A stretch of DNA of 64,000 nucleotides, from NCBI RefSeq assembly GCF_008763945.1, contig NZ_VTQH01000001.1, forward strand, positions 581,441 through 645,440, written 5' to 3'. Origin of the DNA: Microbacterium testaceum StLB037 (GTDB lineage: Bacteria > Actinomycetota > Actinomycetes > Actinomycetales > Microbacteriaceae). Positions 48,118 through 56,712 of the stretch are shown here, in pieces. Positions within the stretch are counted from its first letter, which is position 1, and each line of letters begins with the position of its first letter. Position numbers and translations under genes: made by a program. A model generated the notes under the pieces. It saw nothing but the letters and a program-made list of their open reading frames with translations, did no database searches and was not told the origin of the DNA.

Positions 48118-49545
48118 ATGAGCGAACGCGAATACGACCTCATCGTCATCGGTGCCGGCCCCGTCGGCGAGAACGTGGCCGACCGCGCCGTGCAGGCCGG
48201 ACTCACCGCCGCCATCGTCGAGTCCGAGCTCGTGGGCGGAGAGTGCTCCTACTGGGCCTGCATGCCGTCCAAGGCGCTCCTGCGCAGCGCCGCCGCCCTG
48301 CGGGCTGCGCGCGATGTCGACGGGGCGAAGCAGGCCGTCACGGGCGAGCTCGACGTCGCCGCGGTGCTCCGCCGCCGCGACACCATGACCAGCAACTACG
48401 ACGACTCGGGTCAGGTCGAGTGGCTGCAGGGCGCGGGCATCGACCTCGTGCGCGGCCACGGCGCACTCACAGGCGAGAAGACCGTCCGCGTGACGGCGGC
48501 CGACGGCTCGACGATCGACCTCGTCGCTCGCCACGCGGTCGCGGTGTGCACGGGGTCGGCGGCCCTGCTGCCCGACATCCCCGGTCTCGCCGACATCTCG
48601 CCCTGGACCAGCCGTGAAGCCACCGCGGTCGAGCAGATCCCCGCATCTCTCGCGATCATCGGCGGGGGCGTCGTGGGCGCCGAGATGGCCACCGCCTTCC
48701 AGAGCCTCGGCACCGAGGTCACGATCATCGCGCGCTCGGGCCTTCTCGGCGGCAACGAGCCGTTCGCGGGCGAGCTCGTCGCAGACTCCCTGCGCGAGCG
48801 CGGTGTCACGGTCAAGACGGGGGCGGATGCCGTGTCCGCCCGCCGCGACGACGACGGGCGCGCGGTGCTCGAGTTGTCCGACGGCACCACGGTCACCGCC
48901 GCGGAGGTGCTCGTCGCCACCGGTCGCACCCCTCGCACGCAGGATCTCGGGCTGGATGCCGTGGGCCTCACGGCCGGGGAGTGGCTCGACGTCGACGACA
49001 CCCTGCTCGTCCGCGGCTTCGACTGGCTCTACGCCGTCGGCGACGTCAACCACCGCGCGTTGCTCACCCACCAGGGCAAGTACCAGGCGCGCGCTGCCGG
49101 AGACGTCATCGCCGCCCGCGCGAAGGGCGACGAGGTCGACGACGCTCCCTGGGGCGCCCATGTCGCGACCGCCGATCATGACGCGGTCCCCCAGGTGACC
49201 TTCACCGACCCCGAGGTCGCCTCGGTCGGCCTCACCGCGAAGAAGGCCGAGGAGAAGGGACTGAACGTCAAGGTGCTCGACTACGACCTCGCGAGCATCG
49301 CCGGCTCGAGCGAGCAGTCCGATGCCTACGTCGGAAAAGCCCGTGCGATCGTCGACCTCGACCGTGGCGTGCTCGTCGGCGCGACCTTCGTGGGTCCCGA
49401 CATCGCCGAGCTGCTGCACTCCGCCACCATCGCGATCGTCGGGGAGGTGCCGGTGAAGCGCTTGTGGCACGCCGTGCCGTCGTACCCGACGGTCAGCGAG
49501 GTGTGGCTGCGCCTTCTCGAGACCCTGGGCCGCGACTCCGCCTGA
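48118..49545 (+). CDS. FAD pyridine-nucleotide disulfide oxidoreductase
   Basis: A 475-residue class I flavoprotein of the lipoamide dehydrogenase/mercuric reductase family. FAD loop VIGAGPVGENVADRAVQAG, redox-active pair in GGECSYWACMPSKALL (CxxxxC), NAD loop IIGGGVVGAEMA, second FAD segment YAVGDVNHRALLTHQGKYQ, and the C-terminal interface with HAVPSYPTVSEVWLRLLE, where the catalytic His-Glu pair is expected although the usual HxHPT text is altered. It is not next to any 2-oxo acid dehydrogenase, so lipoamide may not be the substrate; mycothione- or quinone-type reduction is possible. Confidence 0.85.
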   Translation: MSEREYDLIVIGAGPVGENVADRAVQAGLTAAIVESELVGGECSYWACMPSKALLRSAAALRAARDVDGAKQAVTGELDVAAVLRRRDTMTSNYDDSGQVEWLQGAGIDLVRGHGALTGEKTVRVTAADGSTIDLVARHAVAVCTGSAALLPDIPGLADISPWTSREATAVEQIPASLAIIGGGVVGAEMATAFQSLGTEVTIIARSGLLGGNEPFAGELVADSLRERGVTVKTGADAVSARRDDDGRAVLELSDGTTVTAAEVLVATGRTPRTQDLGLDAVGLTAGEWLDVDDTLLVRGFDWLYAVGDVNHRALLTHQGKYQARAAGDVIAARAKGDEVDDAPWGAHVATADHDAVPQVTFTDPEVASVGLTAKKAEEKGLNVKVLDYDLASIAGSSEQSDAYVGKARAIVDLDRGVLVGATFVGPDIAELLHSATIAIVGEVPVKRLWHAVPSYPTVSEVWLRLLETLGRDSA

Positions 49546-49579
49546 GACCCTTCGCCGGCGCCGGTCAGCGCTTGCTCGG

Positions 49580-49671
49580 GTGAGACACGGCGCCCCTCGC
49601 CGCGTCTCATCCGACGGTGCGTCGTGCCCGGCTGGACTAGGTGAGACGCGGACCTCCTCGCCGCGTCCCAC
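49580..49671. repeat. Double hairpin with repeated GGTGAGAC words
   Basis: GGTGAGACACGG...CCGCGTCTCATC (from 49580) is followed by GGTGAGACGCGG...CCGCGTCCCACC (to 49671). Two hairpins of the same word stand head to tail, about 92 bp in all, in the gap after the oxidoreductase gene. It is a layout variant of the other palindromes. Confidence 0.65.
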
Positions 49672-49724
49672 CGGCGGGGCGTCGCGCTCCGCTGACCGCG
49701 TCCCGCGCGGGGGCACCCGCGGCG

Positions 49725-49730
49725 TAGAGT
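49725..49730 (+). promoter_or_regulatory. -10 box TAGAGT, leaderless start
   Basis: TAGAGT, six bases, then the ATG at 49737; no ribosome site is present. Confidence 0.5.
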
Positions 49731-49736
49731 CGCCCC

Positions 49737-50258
49737 ATGCCCCGTACGGTCGCCCTGATCCGTGGTGTCGGCGGACCCACGGCGATGAAGATGCCCGCGT
49801 TGCGCGAGGTCCTGGCATCTGCGGGTCTCGGTGAGGTCGAGACCCTGCAGGTCGCCGGCAACGTCGTGCTCGACGACGGCGGGCGCTCCCCCGACGAGAC
49901 CGCCGCCGCGGTGCGCGACGCCGTGCGCGGGGCGTTCGGGTTCGACCTCCCGGTGATCGTGCGGTCCCACGCCGAGCTGGCGGACGCCCACGCGCGGAAC
50001 CCCTTCGCCGATGCCGCCGAGGGACGGTGGGTGCAGACGGTGTTCCTGGACGATCCGCCGCCCGCGGGGGCGACGTTCGAGGTGCCGGCCGAGTGCCCCG
50101 AGCAGGCCGTGCTCGACGGACGGGAGGTGTTCGTGCGCTATCCCGAGGGCATCGGCGGCTCGAAGCTGCAGGCCGGCTGGTTCGAGAAGCGCCTCGGCGT
50201 CACGGGCACCGCGCGCAACCTCAACACGGTGGCCAAGCTCCTCGCGATGAGCGCCTGA
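49737..50258 (+). CDS. DUF1697 protein
   Basis: A 173-residue cytoplasmic protein. It opens MPRTVALIRGVGGPTAMKMP (family text normally ALLRGINVGG), then LREVLASAGLGEVETLQVAGNVVLD (the usual T-Y-I-x-S-G-N-V replaced by LQVAGNVVL), and closes with the conserved KLQAGWFEKRLGVTGTARNLNTV. Function is unknown for the whole family. It is a single gene between palindromic elements. Confidence 0.9.
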   Translation: MPRTVALIRGVGGPTAMKMPALREVLASAGLGEVETLQVAGNVVLDDGGRSPDETAAAVRDAVRGAFGFDLPVIVRSHAELADAHARNPFADAAEGRWVQTVFLDDPPPAGATFEVPAECPEQAVLDGREVFVRYPEGIGGSKLQAGWFEKRLGVTGTARNLNTVAKLLAMSA

Positions 50259-50328
50259 CGCCGCCCCGCGCCCCGCGCCCTCACCCCGGTAGGCGCGCGG
50301 CCCCCCGCCCGCGCCCCCACCCCCGCGC

Positions 50329-50393
50329 GATAAACGCTTCCTGCACTGATAAACGCCGGGGGACGGCGTTTCCCGGTGCAGCGAGCGTTTATC
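50329..50393 (+). repeat. 65-bp palindrome, family A, copy 1
   Basis: GATAAACGCTTCCTGCACTG... ending GCGAGCGTTTATC. The outer words GATAAACGC/GCGTTTATC, a second inner pair AAACGCC/GGCGTTT and CTGCAC/GTGCAG all pair. The 503-bp gap 50259-50761 between the DUF1697 gene and purH holds this and two further copies with C-rich spacers, and no gene. Confidence 0.9.
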
Positions 50394-50459
50394 AGGGCAC
50401 TCAGCCGACCCCGCCCCACCCCGGCGCCCCCGCCCCCACCCGCGCCCCCCACACCGCGC

Positions 50460-50524
50460 AATAAACGCTTCCTGCACTGATAAACGCCGGGGGACGGCGT
50501 TTCCCGGTGCAGCGAGCGTTTATC
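50460..50524 (+). repeat. 65-bp palindrome, family A, copy 2
   Basis: Nearly identical to copy 1 over all 65 bases, differing at the first base, 131 bases further on. The spacer between copies carries the phrase CAGCCGACCCCGCCCCACCC, which recurs after copy 2, so a larger unit of element plus spacer was duplicated. Confidence 0.9.
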
Positions 50525-50622
50525 ACGGCCCTCAGCCGACCCCGCCCCACCCCGGCGCCCTCGCACAGCCCACAGCCGACCCCACCCCACGCCGGCGCGC
50601 TCGCTGGCGCCCACCCCCGCGC

Positions 50623-50687
50623 GATAAACGCTTCCTGCACTGATAAACGCCGGGGGACGGCGTTTCTCAGCGCAGCGAGCGTTGATC
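50623..50687 (+). repeat. 65-bp palindrome, family A, copy 3
   Basis: Same 65-bp element with changes in the right arm (TTTCTCAGCGCAGCGAGCGT, and TTGATC instead of TTTATC). It ends 74 bases before the purH stop and might act as its terminator. Confidence 0.88.
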
Positions 50688-50761
50688 AGCGCGCAGGAAC
50701 CACCCCAACGCCGAGCCGCCCCCGCGACCGAGGTCACGAGGGCGGCACGCAGCACGACGGC

Positions 50762-52372
50762 TCAGTGGAAGAAGTGGCGCTCTCCCGTGAAGAACATGGT
50801 CACCCCGGCGGCGCGCGCGGCGTCGATGACCTCGGCATCCCGCACCGAACCGCCGGGCTGGATGATCGCCGAGATGCCCGCGTCGATCAGCACCTGGGGG
50901 CCGTCGGCGAAGGGGAAGAAGGCATCGGATGCCGCGATCGAGCCGTGAGCACGATCACCGGCGCGCTCGACCGCGAGGCGGCACGAGTCGACGCGGTTGA
51001 CCTGGCCCATGCCGATGCCGACGGTGGCCGACCCCTGGGCGAGCACGATCGCGTTCGACTTGACGGCGCGGCACGACTTCCACGCGAAGATGAGGCTCTC
51101 CATGTCGGCGTCGGCGGGGCGCTCGCCCGAGACGAGCTCCCAATTTTTGGCGACCGACTCGATGTCGTCGGGGAAGCGGTCGGCGTCCTGCAGCAGCAGA
51201 CCCCCCGAGACCAGGCGCACGTCCATGCGCTCCTGCTGCCAGTCGGCGGGCAGGCGCAGCACGCGCAGGTTCTTCTTGAGCTTGAACACCTCGAGCGCCT
51301 CGGGCTCGAAGTCGGGGGCGATGATGACCTCGGTGAAGATGTCGCGCAGGTTCTCGGCCATCTTGAGCGTCACCGTGCGGTTCGCGGCGATCACGCCGCC
51401 GAACGCCGACACGGGGTCGCACTCGTGCGCGCGCAGGTGCGCCGAGGCGATCGGGTCGAGGGCGTTGGGGGCGGCGACGGCGATGCCGCAGGGGTTCGCG
51501 TGCTTGATGATCGCGACGGCGGGCTTGACCATGTCGAAGGCGGCGCGCAGGGCCGCGTCGGCGTCGACGTAGTTGTTGTACGACATCTCCTTGCCCTGCA
51601 ACTGCGTGGCCTGGGCGATGCCGTGTCCGCCCACGCGCGTGTAGATCGCCGCGCGCTGGTGCGAATTCTCGCCGTAGCGCAGGGTCGACAGGCGCTCGGC
51701 CTGGATCGTCAGGTGCGCGGGCAGGTCGATGTCGTCGGCGAGGGTGCCCTCGGCGAACCAGGTCGACACGGCGGTGTCGTACGCGGCCGTGTGCGAGAAG
51801 GCGCGGGCGGCGAGCTCGCGGCGCTGCACGAGGTTCGTGCCGCCCTGCGACTGCAGGGCCTCGATGATGGCGGGGTACGACTCGGGCGAGACGACGATCG
51901 CGACGTTCGCGTGGTTCTTCGCCGACGCGCGCACCATCGCGGGGCCGCCGATGTCGATCTGCTCCACCACGTCGTCGCCCTGGGCACCGGATGCCACGGT
52001 CTCGACGAACGGGTAGAGGTTCACGACCACGAGCTCGAAGGGGCGGATGCCGAGCTGGTCGAGCTGCGCCTCGTGCGAGGCCAGGCGCAGGTCGGCGAGC
52101 AGACCGGCGTGGACGCTCGGGTGGAGCGTCTTGACGCGCCCGTCGAGCGACTCGGGGAAGCCGGTGACGGCCGAGACGTCGGTGACGTCGTACCCGACGT
52201 CGCGCAGCAGGGTGGCGGAGCCGCCGGTCGAGACGATCTCGACGCCCGCGGCGGCGAGGGCCGCGCCGAGCTCGAGCAGACCGGTCTTGTCGCTCACCGA
52301 CACCAGCGCGCGGCGGATCGGGACGACGTCGCGGGGGCGGTAGTCGGCGGGGTCGTGGCGGGGTCCGGCCAT
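50762..52372 (-). CDS. purH: AICAR transformylase/IMP cyclohydrolase
   Basis: A 536-residue bifunctional enzyme making the last two steps to IMP. The N-terminal cyclohydrolase (MGS-like, about 15-160) has [20 protein letters not shown] and VDLHP-type text [15 protein letters not shown]. The C-terminal transformylase has [22 protein letters not shown] (formyl-folate site), SFGG-type [11 protein letters not shown] and [28 protein letters not shown]. It uses 10-formyl-THF and its substrate is ZMP, the ligand class of the riboswitch at 27432. It follows purN by 65 bp. Confidence 0.97.
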   Translation of the reverse strand: MAGPRHDPADYRPRDVVPIRRALVSVSDKTGLLELGAALAAAGVEIVSTGGSATLLRDVGYDVTDVSAVTGFPESLDGRVKTLHPSVHAGLLADLRLASHEAQLDQLGIRPFELVVVNLYPFVETVASGAQGDDVVEQIDIGGPAMVRASAKNHANVAIVVSPESYPAIIEALQSQGGTNLVQRRELAARAFSHTAAYDTAVSTWFAEGTLADDIDLPAHLTIQAERLSTLRYGENSHQRAAIYTRVGGHGIAQATQLQGKEMSYNNYVDADAALRAAFDMVKPAVAIIKHANPCGIAVAAPNALDPIASAHLRAHECDPVSAFGGVIAANRTVTLKMAENLRDIFTEVIIAPDFEPEALEVFKLKKNLRVLRLPADWQQERMDVRLVSGGLLLQDADRFPDDIESVAKNWELVSGERPADADMESLIFAWKSCRAVKSNAIVLAQGSATVGIGMGQVNRVDSCRLAVERAGDRAHGSIAASDAFFPFADGPQVLIDAGISAIIQPGGSVRDAEVIDAARAAGVTMFFTGERHFFH

Positions 52373-52437
52373 GGCGTGCGGCTCCTGTGTCTCGAGTCGG
52401 GTTCGGATGCGCGACGGGCCGGCGCCCGTCGAGCGGG

Positions 52438-53037
52438 TCAGGCGGTTCGGGATGCCGTGGCGGCGAGGTCGAGCTCGCCCTCGGCGATGCGACGGACGAC
52501 GTCGATGAGCAGACGGCGTTCGACGGGCTTGATGCGCTCGTGCAGCGAGGCCTCGTCGTCACCGGGCAGCACCGGGATGCGCTCCTGAGCCAGGATCGGG
52601 CCGGTGTCGACGCCGGAGTCGACGACGATGACGCTCGCCCCGGTCTGGTCGACGCCCGCGGCGAGGGCGTCGCGCACCCCGTGAGCTCCGGGGAACTCGG
52701 GCAGGTACGCCGGGTGCGTGTTGATGATGCGCGGCTCCCACGCGGCGACGAGGTCCGCCGGGAGCAGGCGCATCATGCCGCTGAGCACGACGAGGTCGGG
52801 GTTCCACACCGCGAGCTGTGCCCCGAGTTCGGCGCCCCACTCCTCGCGCGACGCGAACGCGTTGAAGGGGACGAGGAAGGTCGGGATGCCGAAGTGCTCG
52901 GCGTGCGCGAAGCCGTCGGCCTCGCGATCGGCACCGACCGCGACCACGCGCGCGGGAAAGTCGGGGGCGGAGGCCGCCTCGAGCAGGGCGCGGAGGTTCG
53001 AGCCGGTGCCGGAGATGAGAACGGCGACCGTGAGCAC
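52438..53037 (-). CDS. purN: Phosphoribosylglycinamide formyltransferase
   Basis: A 199-residue enzyme transferring formyl from 10-formyl-THF to GAR in purine synthesis. It opens [21 protein letters not shown]; the active site is [15 protein letters not shown], and the catalytic aspartate is in VDSGVDTGP. The GTG start at 53037 lies six bases after TAGACT, so the mRNA is probably leaderless. purH follows. Confidence 0.96.
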   Translation of the reverse strand: MLTVAVLISGTGSNLRALLEAASAPDFPARVVAVGADREADGFAHAEHFGIPTFLVPFNAFASREEWGAELGAQLAVWNPDLVVLSGMMRLLPADLVAAWEPRIINTHPAYLPEFPGAHGVRDALAAGVDQTGASVIVVDSGVDTGPILAQERIPVLPGDDEASLHERIKPVERRLLIDVVRRIAEGELDLAATASRTA

Positions 53038-53043
53038 GCGCTC

Positions 53044-53049
53044 AGTCTA
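53044..53049 (-). promoter_or_regulatory. -10 box TAGACT of purN-purH, leaderless GTG
   Basis: On the minus strand TAGACT is followed by GAGCGC and then the GTG of purN. Transcription of the purine pair would begin at the start codon itself. Confidence 0.55.
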
Positions 53050-53160
53050 CGCAGGTGCGTCCGCGCGCGCGGGCCGGTCGGGGGCGTCGGGACCCGGGAT
53101 GCCGCGATCGGGCGAGCCCGTCGAGCGACGGGGTCGCGTCGGGTCGGGGCCGCCCCGGTC

Positions 53161-54756
53161 TCAGCGGGTGCCGTCGGGCTCGCCGCCGTGCTCCGACCAG
53201 GCCGCGCGGATCCGCGCCCGCACCTCGTCGTCGCTGAGCTCTCCGACCGGGTCGTCGCCGGCGGTGCCCGCCGCCCGCGCGCCGAGGGGCGACGTCGACA
53301 CAGACCCCGCGGAGGTGGACGGCCCGGAAAGGGACGCCGTACTCCCCCGCACCCCCAGCGCGGTATCGGTCGCCACGGCATCCGGCTCGCGGTACGAGCT
53401 CGGCCACACGTCGTGCGAGATGCCCGCTCCGACGGGCGTGCCGGTCGGGGTCGGGCCCGTCCAGTGCTCGTCGCGGTCGAAGGGCCTCTGCTCGCGCGCC
53501 GCGAACGAGAAGGGGCGGTCATCGCGCTCCTCGTATCGGTCGTCGTCGTCCACGCCCGCACCGAACCGCGGGCTGAGCAGCAGGATCGCCAAGCCCACGA
53601 GCACCTCGAGACCGAGGGTCAGGGCGAGCGGACCGGGCTGCGGACCCGTGTCGGCGAGCCGGCCGGGCCCGATCGAACCCGACGAGACGACGGCGGCGAG
53701 CGCGCCCATGCCACCGGTCAGCGCGGCGACGGCGACGGCGAGCACCAGCCGGGGCCCGAGGGGCTCGGGGCCGGTGGTGAGCGGCATCCGGGATCGAAGG
53801 ATCCACCCGGTCACCGCGCCCACGGCGATCGGCAGCAGCACGAGCAGCAGCAGCCACGACGACGTCGAGTCGGGCACCGCACCGAGCACCGGGATGCCGG
53901 GGAGCGCGCCGACCTGCGTCGCGGCCGGGGTGACCGCGGTGTCGGTGCCGAGGGCGAAGCCGGGGCCGGCGGCGAACGACATCGCCCAGAGCACGAGCGT
54001 GGGGAGGTAGAGGAGCTGTCCGAGCGCGATGACGGTGGCCCCGATGCCGTCGGCGTTGCTCGCCTGGTAGAGGCCGATGACCTGCGAGGCGCGGGCGATG
54101 AGACCGGCCGTGACGATGACTGCGCCCACGGCGATGAGTCCGAGGGTGGCGATCGCGAGTCCGCGCAGGGCCAGTCCGGGCACGGGTGCCCAGGCCCTCG
54201 GCATCCGCTCGATCCATCCGCGCACGGCGTCGACCGGTCCGTCATCGCCCACGCGCCACGCGCCGACGATGGCGCCGACGAGCGCGGGGACGCAGAAGAT
54301 GAGCGAGGGCAGCAGGATCGCCAGCCAGGTCTCGGATGCCACGAGGGAAGCCTGCGAGGTCAGCACGATGCCCGCGGAGAGCGCCGCGAACACGAGCGAG
54401 CCCGAGACCCATCCGGTGAGGCCGGAGCCCGCCTCGGCGGCTCGGGATCCGGAACGGGCGGCGAACAGGCCGGTGAAGGCGGCGAAGGCGAGGGGCGCGA
54501 GCGAGAGCGTGAAGGTCGCGAAGCTCGGGTCGATGCCGGTGGCGGCGAGGTAGGTGTCGGGCAGCGTGATGGTCACCGGCACGAGGTGGCCGAGGTGCCA
54601 GACCGCGGCCGACGCGGGCCACAGCGCGCTCCAGTCGGGGTTGCCGACGCCGAACACCCAGAGCAGCGTGAGGGGCGCGAGCACGACGGCGATGCCCCCC
54701 GCGGCCGCCAGGACGGCGTCGAGGGCGGCGAGCAGGGCGATGAGGAGGCGATGCAT
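53161..54756 (-). CDS. DUF6350 membrane protein, PerM-like
   Basis: A 531-residue integral membrane protein with about ten hydrophobic helices over residues 5-400 (for example LIALLAALDAVLAAAGGIAVV, then LLLLVLLPIAVGAVTGWILR). The cytoplasmic tail of about 130 residues is acidic and Ser/Thr-rich and ends in a helix, LSDDEVRARIRAAWSEHGG. DUF6350 proteins sit upstream of purN in many actinobacteria. The mycobacterial member PerM is linked to cell division and persistence; that role here is inferred from family and place. The start ATG at 54756 is a simple choice, without a strong ribosome site. Confidence 0.8.
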   Translation of the reverse strand: MHRLLIALLAALDAVLAAAGGIAVVLAPLTLLWVFGVGNPDWSALWPASAAVWHLGHLVPVTITLPDTYLAATGIDPSFATFTLSLAPLAFAAFTGLFAARSGSRAAEAGSGLTGWVSGSLVFAALSAGIVLTSQASLVASETWLAILLPSLIFCVPALVGAIVGAWRVGDDGPVDAVRGWIERMPRAWAPVPGLALRGLAIATLGLIAVGAVIVTAGLIARASQVIGLYQASNADGIGATVIALGQLLYLPTLVLWAMSFAAGPGFALGTDTAVTPAATQVGALPGIPVLGAVPDSTSSWLLLLVLLPIAVGAVTGWILRSRMPLTTGPEPLGPRLVLAVAVAALTGGMGALAAVVSSGSIGPGRLADTGPQPGPLALTLGLEVLVGLAILLLSPRFGAGVDDDDRYEERDDRPFSFAAREQRPFDRDEHWTGPTPTGTPVGAGISHDVWPSSYREPDAVATDTALGVRGSTASLSGPSTSAGSVSTSPLGARAAGTAGDDPVGELSDDEVRARIRAAWSEHGGEPDGTR

Positions 54757-54796
54757 GGGCGAGAGGAACCCTACCCGCGCCGCCCCAGCCCGCCTC

Positions 54797-55576
54797 TCAG
54801 GCGCGGCGGCGAGCGCCCGAGACGAGCCCGCGCACCGCGGCGAGCAGCCCTCGGGGAGAGGACCCCGCCGCCGTCGACGGGTCCGGCGTCGACGCGACCC
54901 GGCTGCCGCGCGCCGCGGCCCACCGCTCCCACACGACCGTCGCCAGCCGCGGGTCCGCACCGATCGGGGCGGTGGTCAGGTCGGCATCCGCTTTCTCGAT
55001 CACGCGTGAGAAGTGCCCCGGGGCGAGGACGTAGCTCGCCGCGACCGTCCGTCGCCCGGCCGAGCGTGCGGCCTGCACAGCGTCGAGGATGCGGGGATCG
55101 GATGCCGCGGCGTACGCCGTCACGACGGGTCCGGCGACCCCGGCCTCGGTCATGAGCTCCGCCATGCGTTCGACGTCGACCACGGCGCCCGGGCGGGTCG
55201 ATCCCGCCGCGGCGAGCACGACGGTGTCGTCCGCCCCGGCCCCCGCCTCGCGCACGCGGTCGACGAGGATCTCGGCGAGCACCGGGTGCGGCCCGAGGGC
55301 CGGGGCGACCGGCAGCCCGTCGGCGGCCTCCACCAGGTCGACCTCGGTGTGGTAGCCGGTCGACAGCAGCAGCGGCACGATCACGATGTCGTCGGTCCGC
55401 TCGCGCGCTTCGGCGACCACGTCGGTGACGTACGGACCGTGCACGTCGACGTAGGCCTCGAGCACCTCGACCCCCTCGGGAGCGGTGGAGCGCAGCACCT
55501 CGAGGAGCTCGCGCACGACCACGCGCCCCTCTTCGAACCGGGTGCCGTGGGCGCAGGCGATGAGTACCGCGGTCAT
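54797..55576 (-). CDS. Sirohydrochlorin chelatase, CbiX/SirB type
   Basis: A 259-residue cytoplasmic chelatase. The first domain has ACAHGTRFEEGR (the metal-binding histidine) and VIVPLLLSTGYHTEVDL (second histidine). The second half repeats the fold with AYAAASDPRILDAVQAA and YVLAPGHFSRVIEKAD. It inserts Fe2+ into sirohydrochlorin to give siroheme, or cobalt in cobalamin producers. The tail after about 220 is basic and poorly conserved. It is last in the nitrite operon, with a 4-bp overlap with hemD, so the iron role is favoured. Confidence 0.88.
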   Translation of the reverse strand: MTAVLIACAHGTRFEEGRVVVRELLEVLRSTAPEGVEVLEAYVDVHGPYVTDVVAEARERTDDIVIVPLLLSTGYHTEVDLVEAADGLPVAPALGPHPVLAEILVDRVREAGAGADDTVVLAAAGSTRPGAVVDVERMAELMTEAGVAGPVVTAYAAASDPRILDAVQAARSAGRRTVAASYVLAPGHFSRVIEKADADLTTAPIGADPRLATVVWERWAAARGSRVASTPDPSTAAGSSPRGLLAAVRGLVSGARRRA

Positions 55577-56712
55577 GAGTCCTCCTCGTCGATCACGTCG
55601 AGCCGGTAGCCGCGCTTGTAGACCGTGCGGATCAGGTCGGCTCCCCCGAGCGCTTCGCGGGTTCGGGCCACGGCGACCTCGACCGCGTGGCCGCTGGCCT
55701 CGGCGCTCGACAGCGCCGCCACCAGATCCGCCCGCGACACGACCGCTCCGGGGTGACGCGCGAGAGCGCGCAGGATCTCGACGCCCGTGCGCGGCAGCGG
55801 GGTGAACTCCCCGTCGAGCACGATCCCCGACGACCGGATGCCGAGCACCCCGGCCGTCGTGCGGATCACGGCCGCGTCCGCGCCGCCGTAGTGCGTGACC
55901 ACCGCGCGCACGAGCGCGCCCAGGCGCCCGCGGTCGGGAACCAGCGGAACGATCCCGGCCTCGAGCAGGGGGCCCGCCGTGATCGGACCGACCGCCGCGA
56001 CGAGCACGCGTCCGTCTCGTGCACGGGATGCCACCCCGTCGAGCGCCTCGGCCCGTTCGGCGGCGAGGATCCACTCGCGGGCCGCGGGAGCCGAGGTGAA
56101 CAGCACGGCGTCGATCTCGCCGCGGGCGACCTGCCGGGTCGAGGCGGCGACCGCCTCGGGGTCGGGCGGCGGGCCCCAGCGGTAGATGGTGAGGCTGGTG
56201 ACGCGTGCCCCCGCCTGCTCGAACGCCTCGTCGAGGCCGTCGGCCCCGGAGCCGTGGTGCTGCACGGCGACGTGGAGACCCGCGATGCCCTCGGCGACGA
56301 GAAAGTCGCGCAGCTCCGCCGAGGTCTCGCTCTCGGCGACCCAGTCGGCCTCGAAACCCGCCTGTTGGATCGCCCCGCGCGCCTTGGGTCCGCGCGCGAC
56401 GATCCGCGCTCGGTCCATCACCGTGCTCAGCTCGTCGTGCAGGCCCGCCTCGTCGGCGGTCTCCATCCACCCGCGGAAGCCGACGCCGGTGGTGGCGACG
56501 ACCACGTCGGGAGGATCGGTGACCAGGTGTCGGGTCTGCGCGATGAGCTCCTCGTCGTCGACGTGCGGGATGATCGTCAGCGCCGGCGCGACGCGCACGC
56601 GCGCGCCGTGCCGCTCGAGCGCGGCCGACAGCTCCCCCGACCGCCGGTCGACGGGAAGCAGCACGGTGCACCCCTGGAGCACCGTGCTGATCGTCCGCGC
56701 GGGTGCGGTCAC
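55573..56712 (-). CDS. hemD: Uroporphyrinogen-III synthase fused to a winged-helix domain
   Basis: A 379-residue protein. Residues about 10-265 are a HemD fold (VVATTGVGFRGWMETADEAG, RGPKARGAIQQAGFEADWVA, FTSAPAAREWILAAE, AVGPITAGPLLEAGI), closing hydroxymethylbilane to uroporphyrinogen III. Residues about 285-375 are an OmpR/PhoB-type winged helix (EILRALARHPGAVVSRADLV, then AVEVAVARTREAL and the TVYKRGYRLD wing) with no receiver domain. This fusion is known in actinobacteria next to nitrite reductase; the DNA-binding part may make the enzyme a regulator. ATGA overlaps link it on both sides. Confidence 0.93.
   Translation of the reverse strand: MTAPARTISTVLQGCTVLLPVDRRSGELSAALERHGARVRVAPALTIIPHVDDEELIAQTRHLVTDPPDVVVATTGVGFRGWMETADEAGLHDELSTVMDRARIVARGPKARGAIQQAGFEADWVAESETSAELRDFLVAEGIAGLHVAVQHHGSGADGLDEAFEQAGARVTSLTIYRWGPPPDPEAVAASTRQVARGEIDAVLFTSAPAAREWILAAERAEALDGVASRARDGRVLVAAVGPITAGPLLEAGIVPLVPDRGRLGALVRAVVTHYGGADAAVIRTTAGVLGIRSSGIVLDGEFTPLPRTGVEILRALARHPGAVVSRADLVAALSSAEASGHAVEVAVARTREALGGADLIRTVYKRGYRLDVIDEEDS

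Noticed and set aside
48118..49545. Lipoamide dehydrogenase (lpd) by name
   Set aside because: The CxxxxC pair fits the superfamily, but the C-terminal catalytic text is altered and no 2-oxo acid dehydrogenase genes are nearby, so the specific name is withheld.
50329..50687. Three regularly placed repeats resembling a small CRISPR array
   Set aside because: The repeats are 65 bp, strongly self-complementary, separated by unequal and mutually similar spacers, and one more copy lies alone 39 kb away inverted. There are no cas genes in the window.
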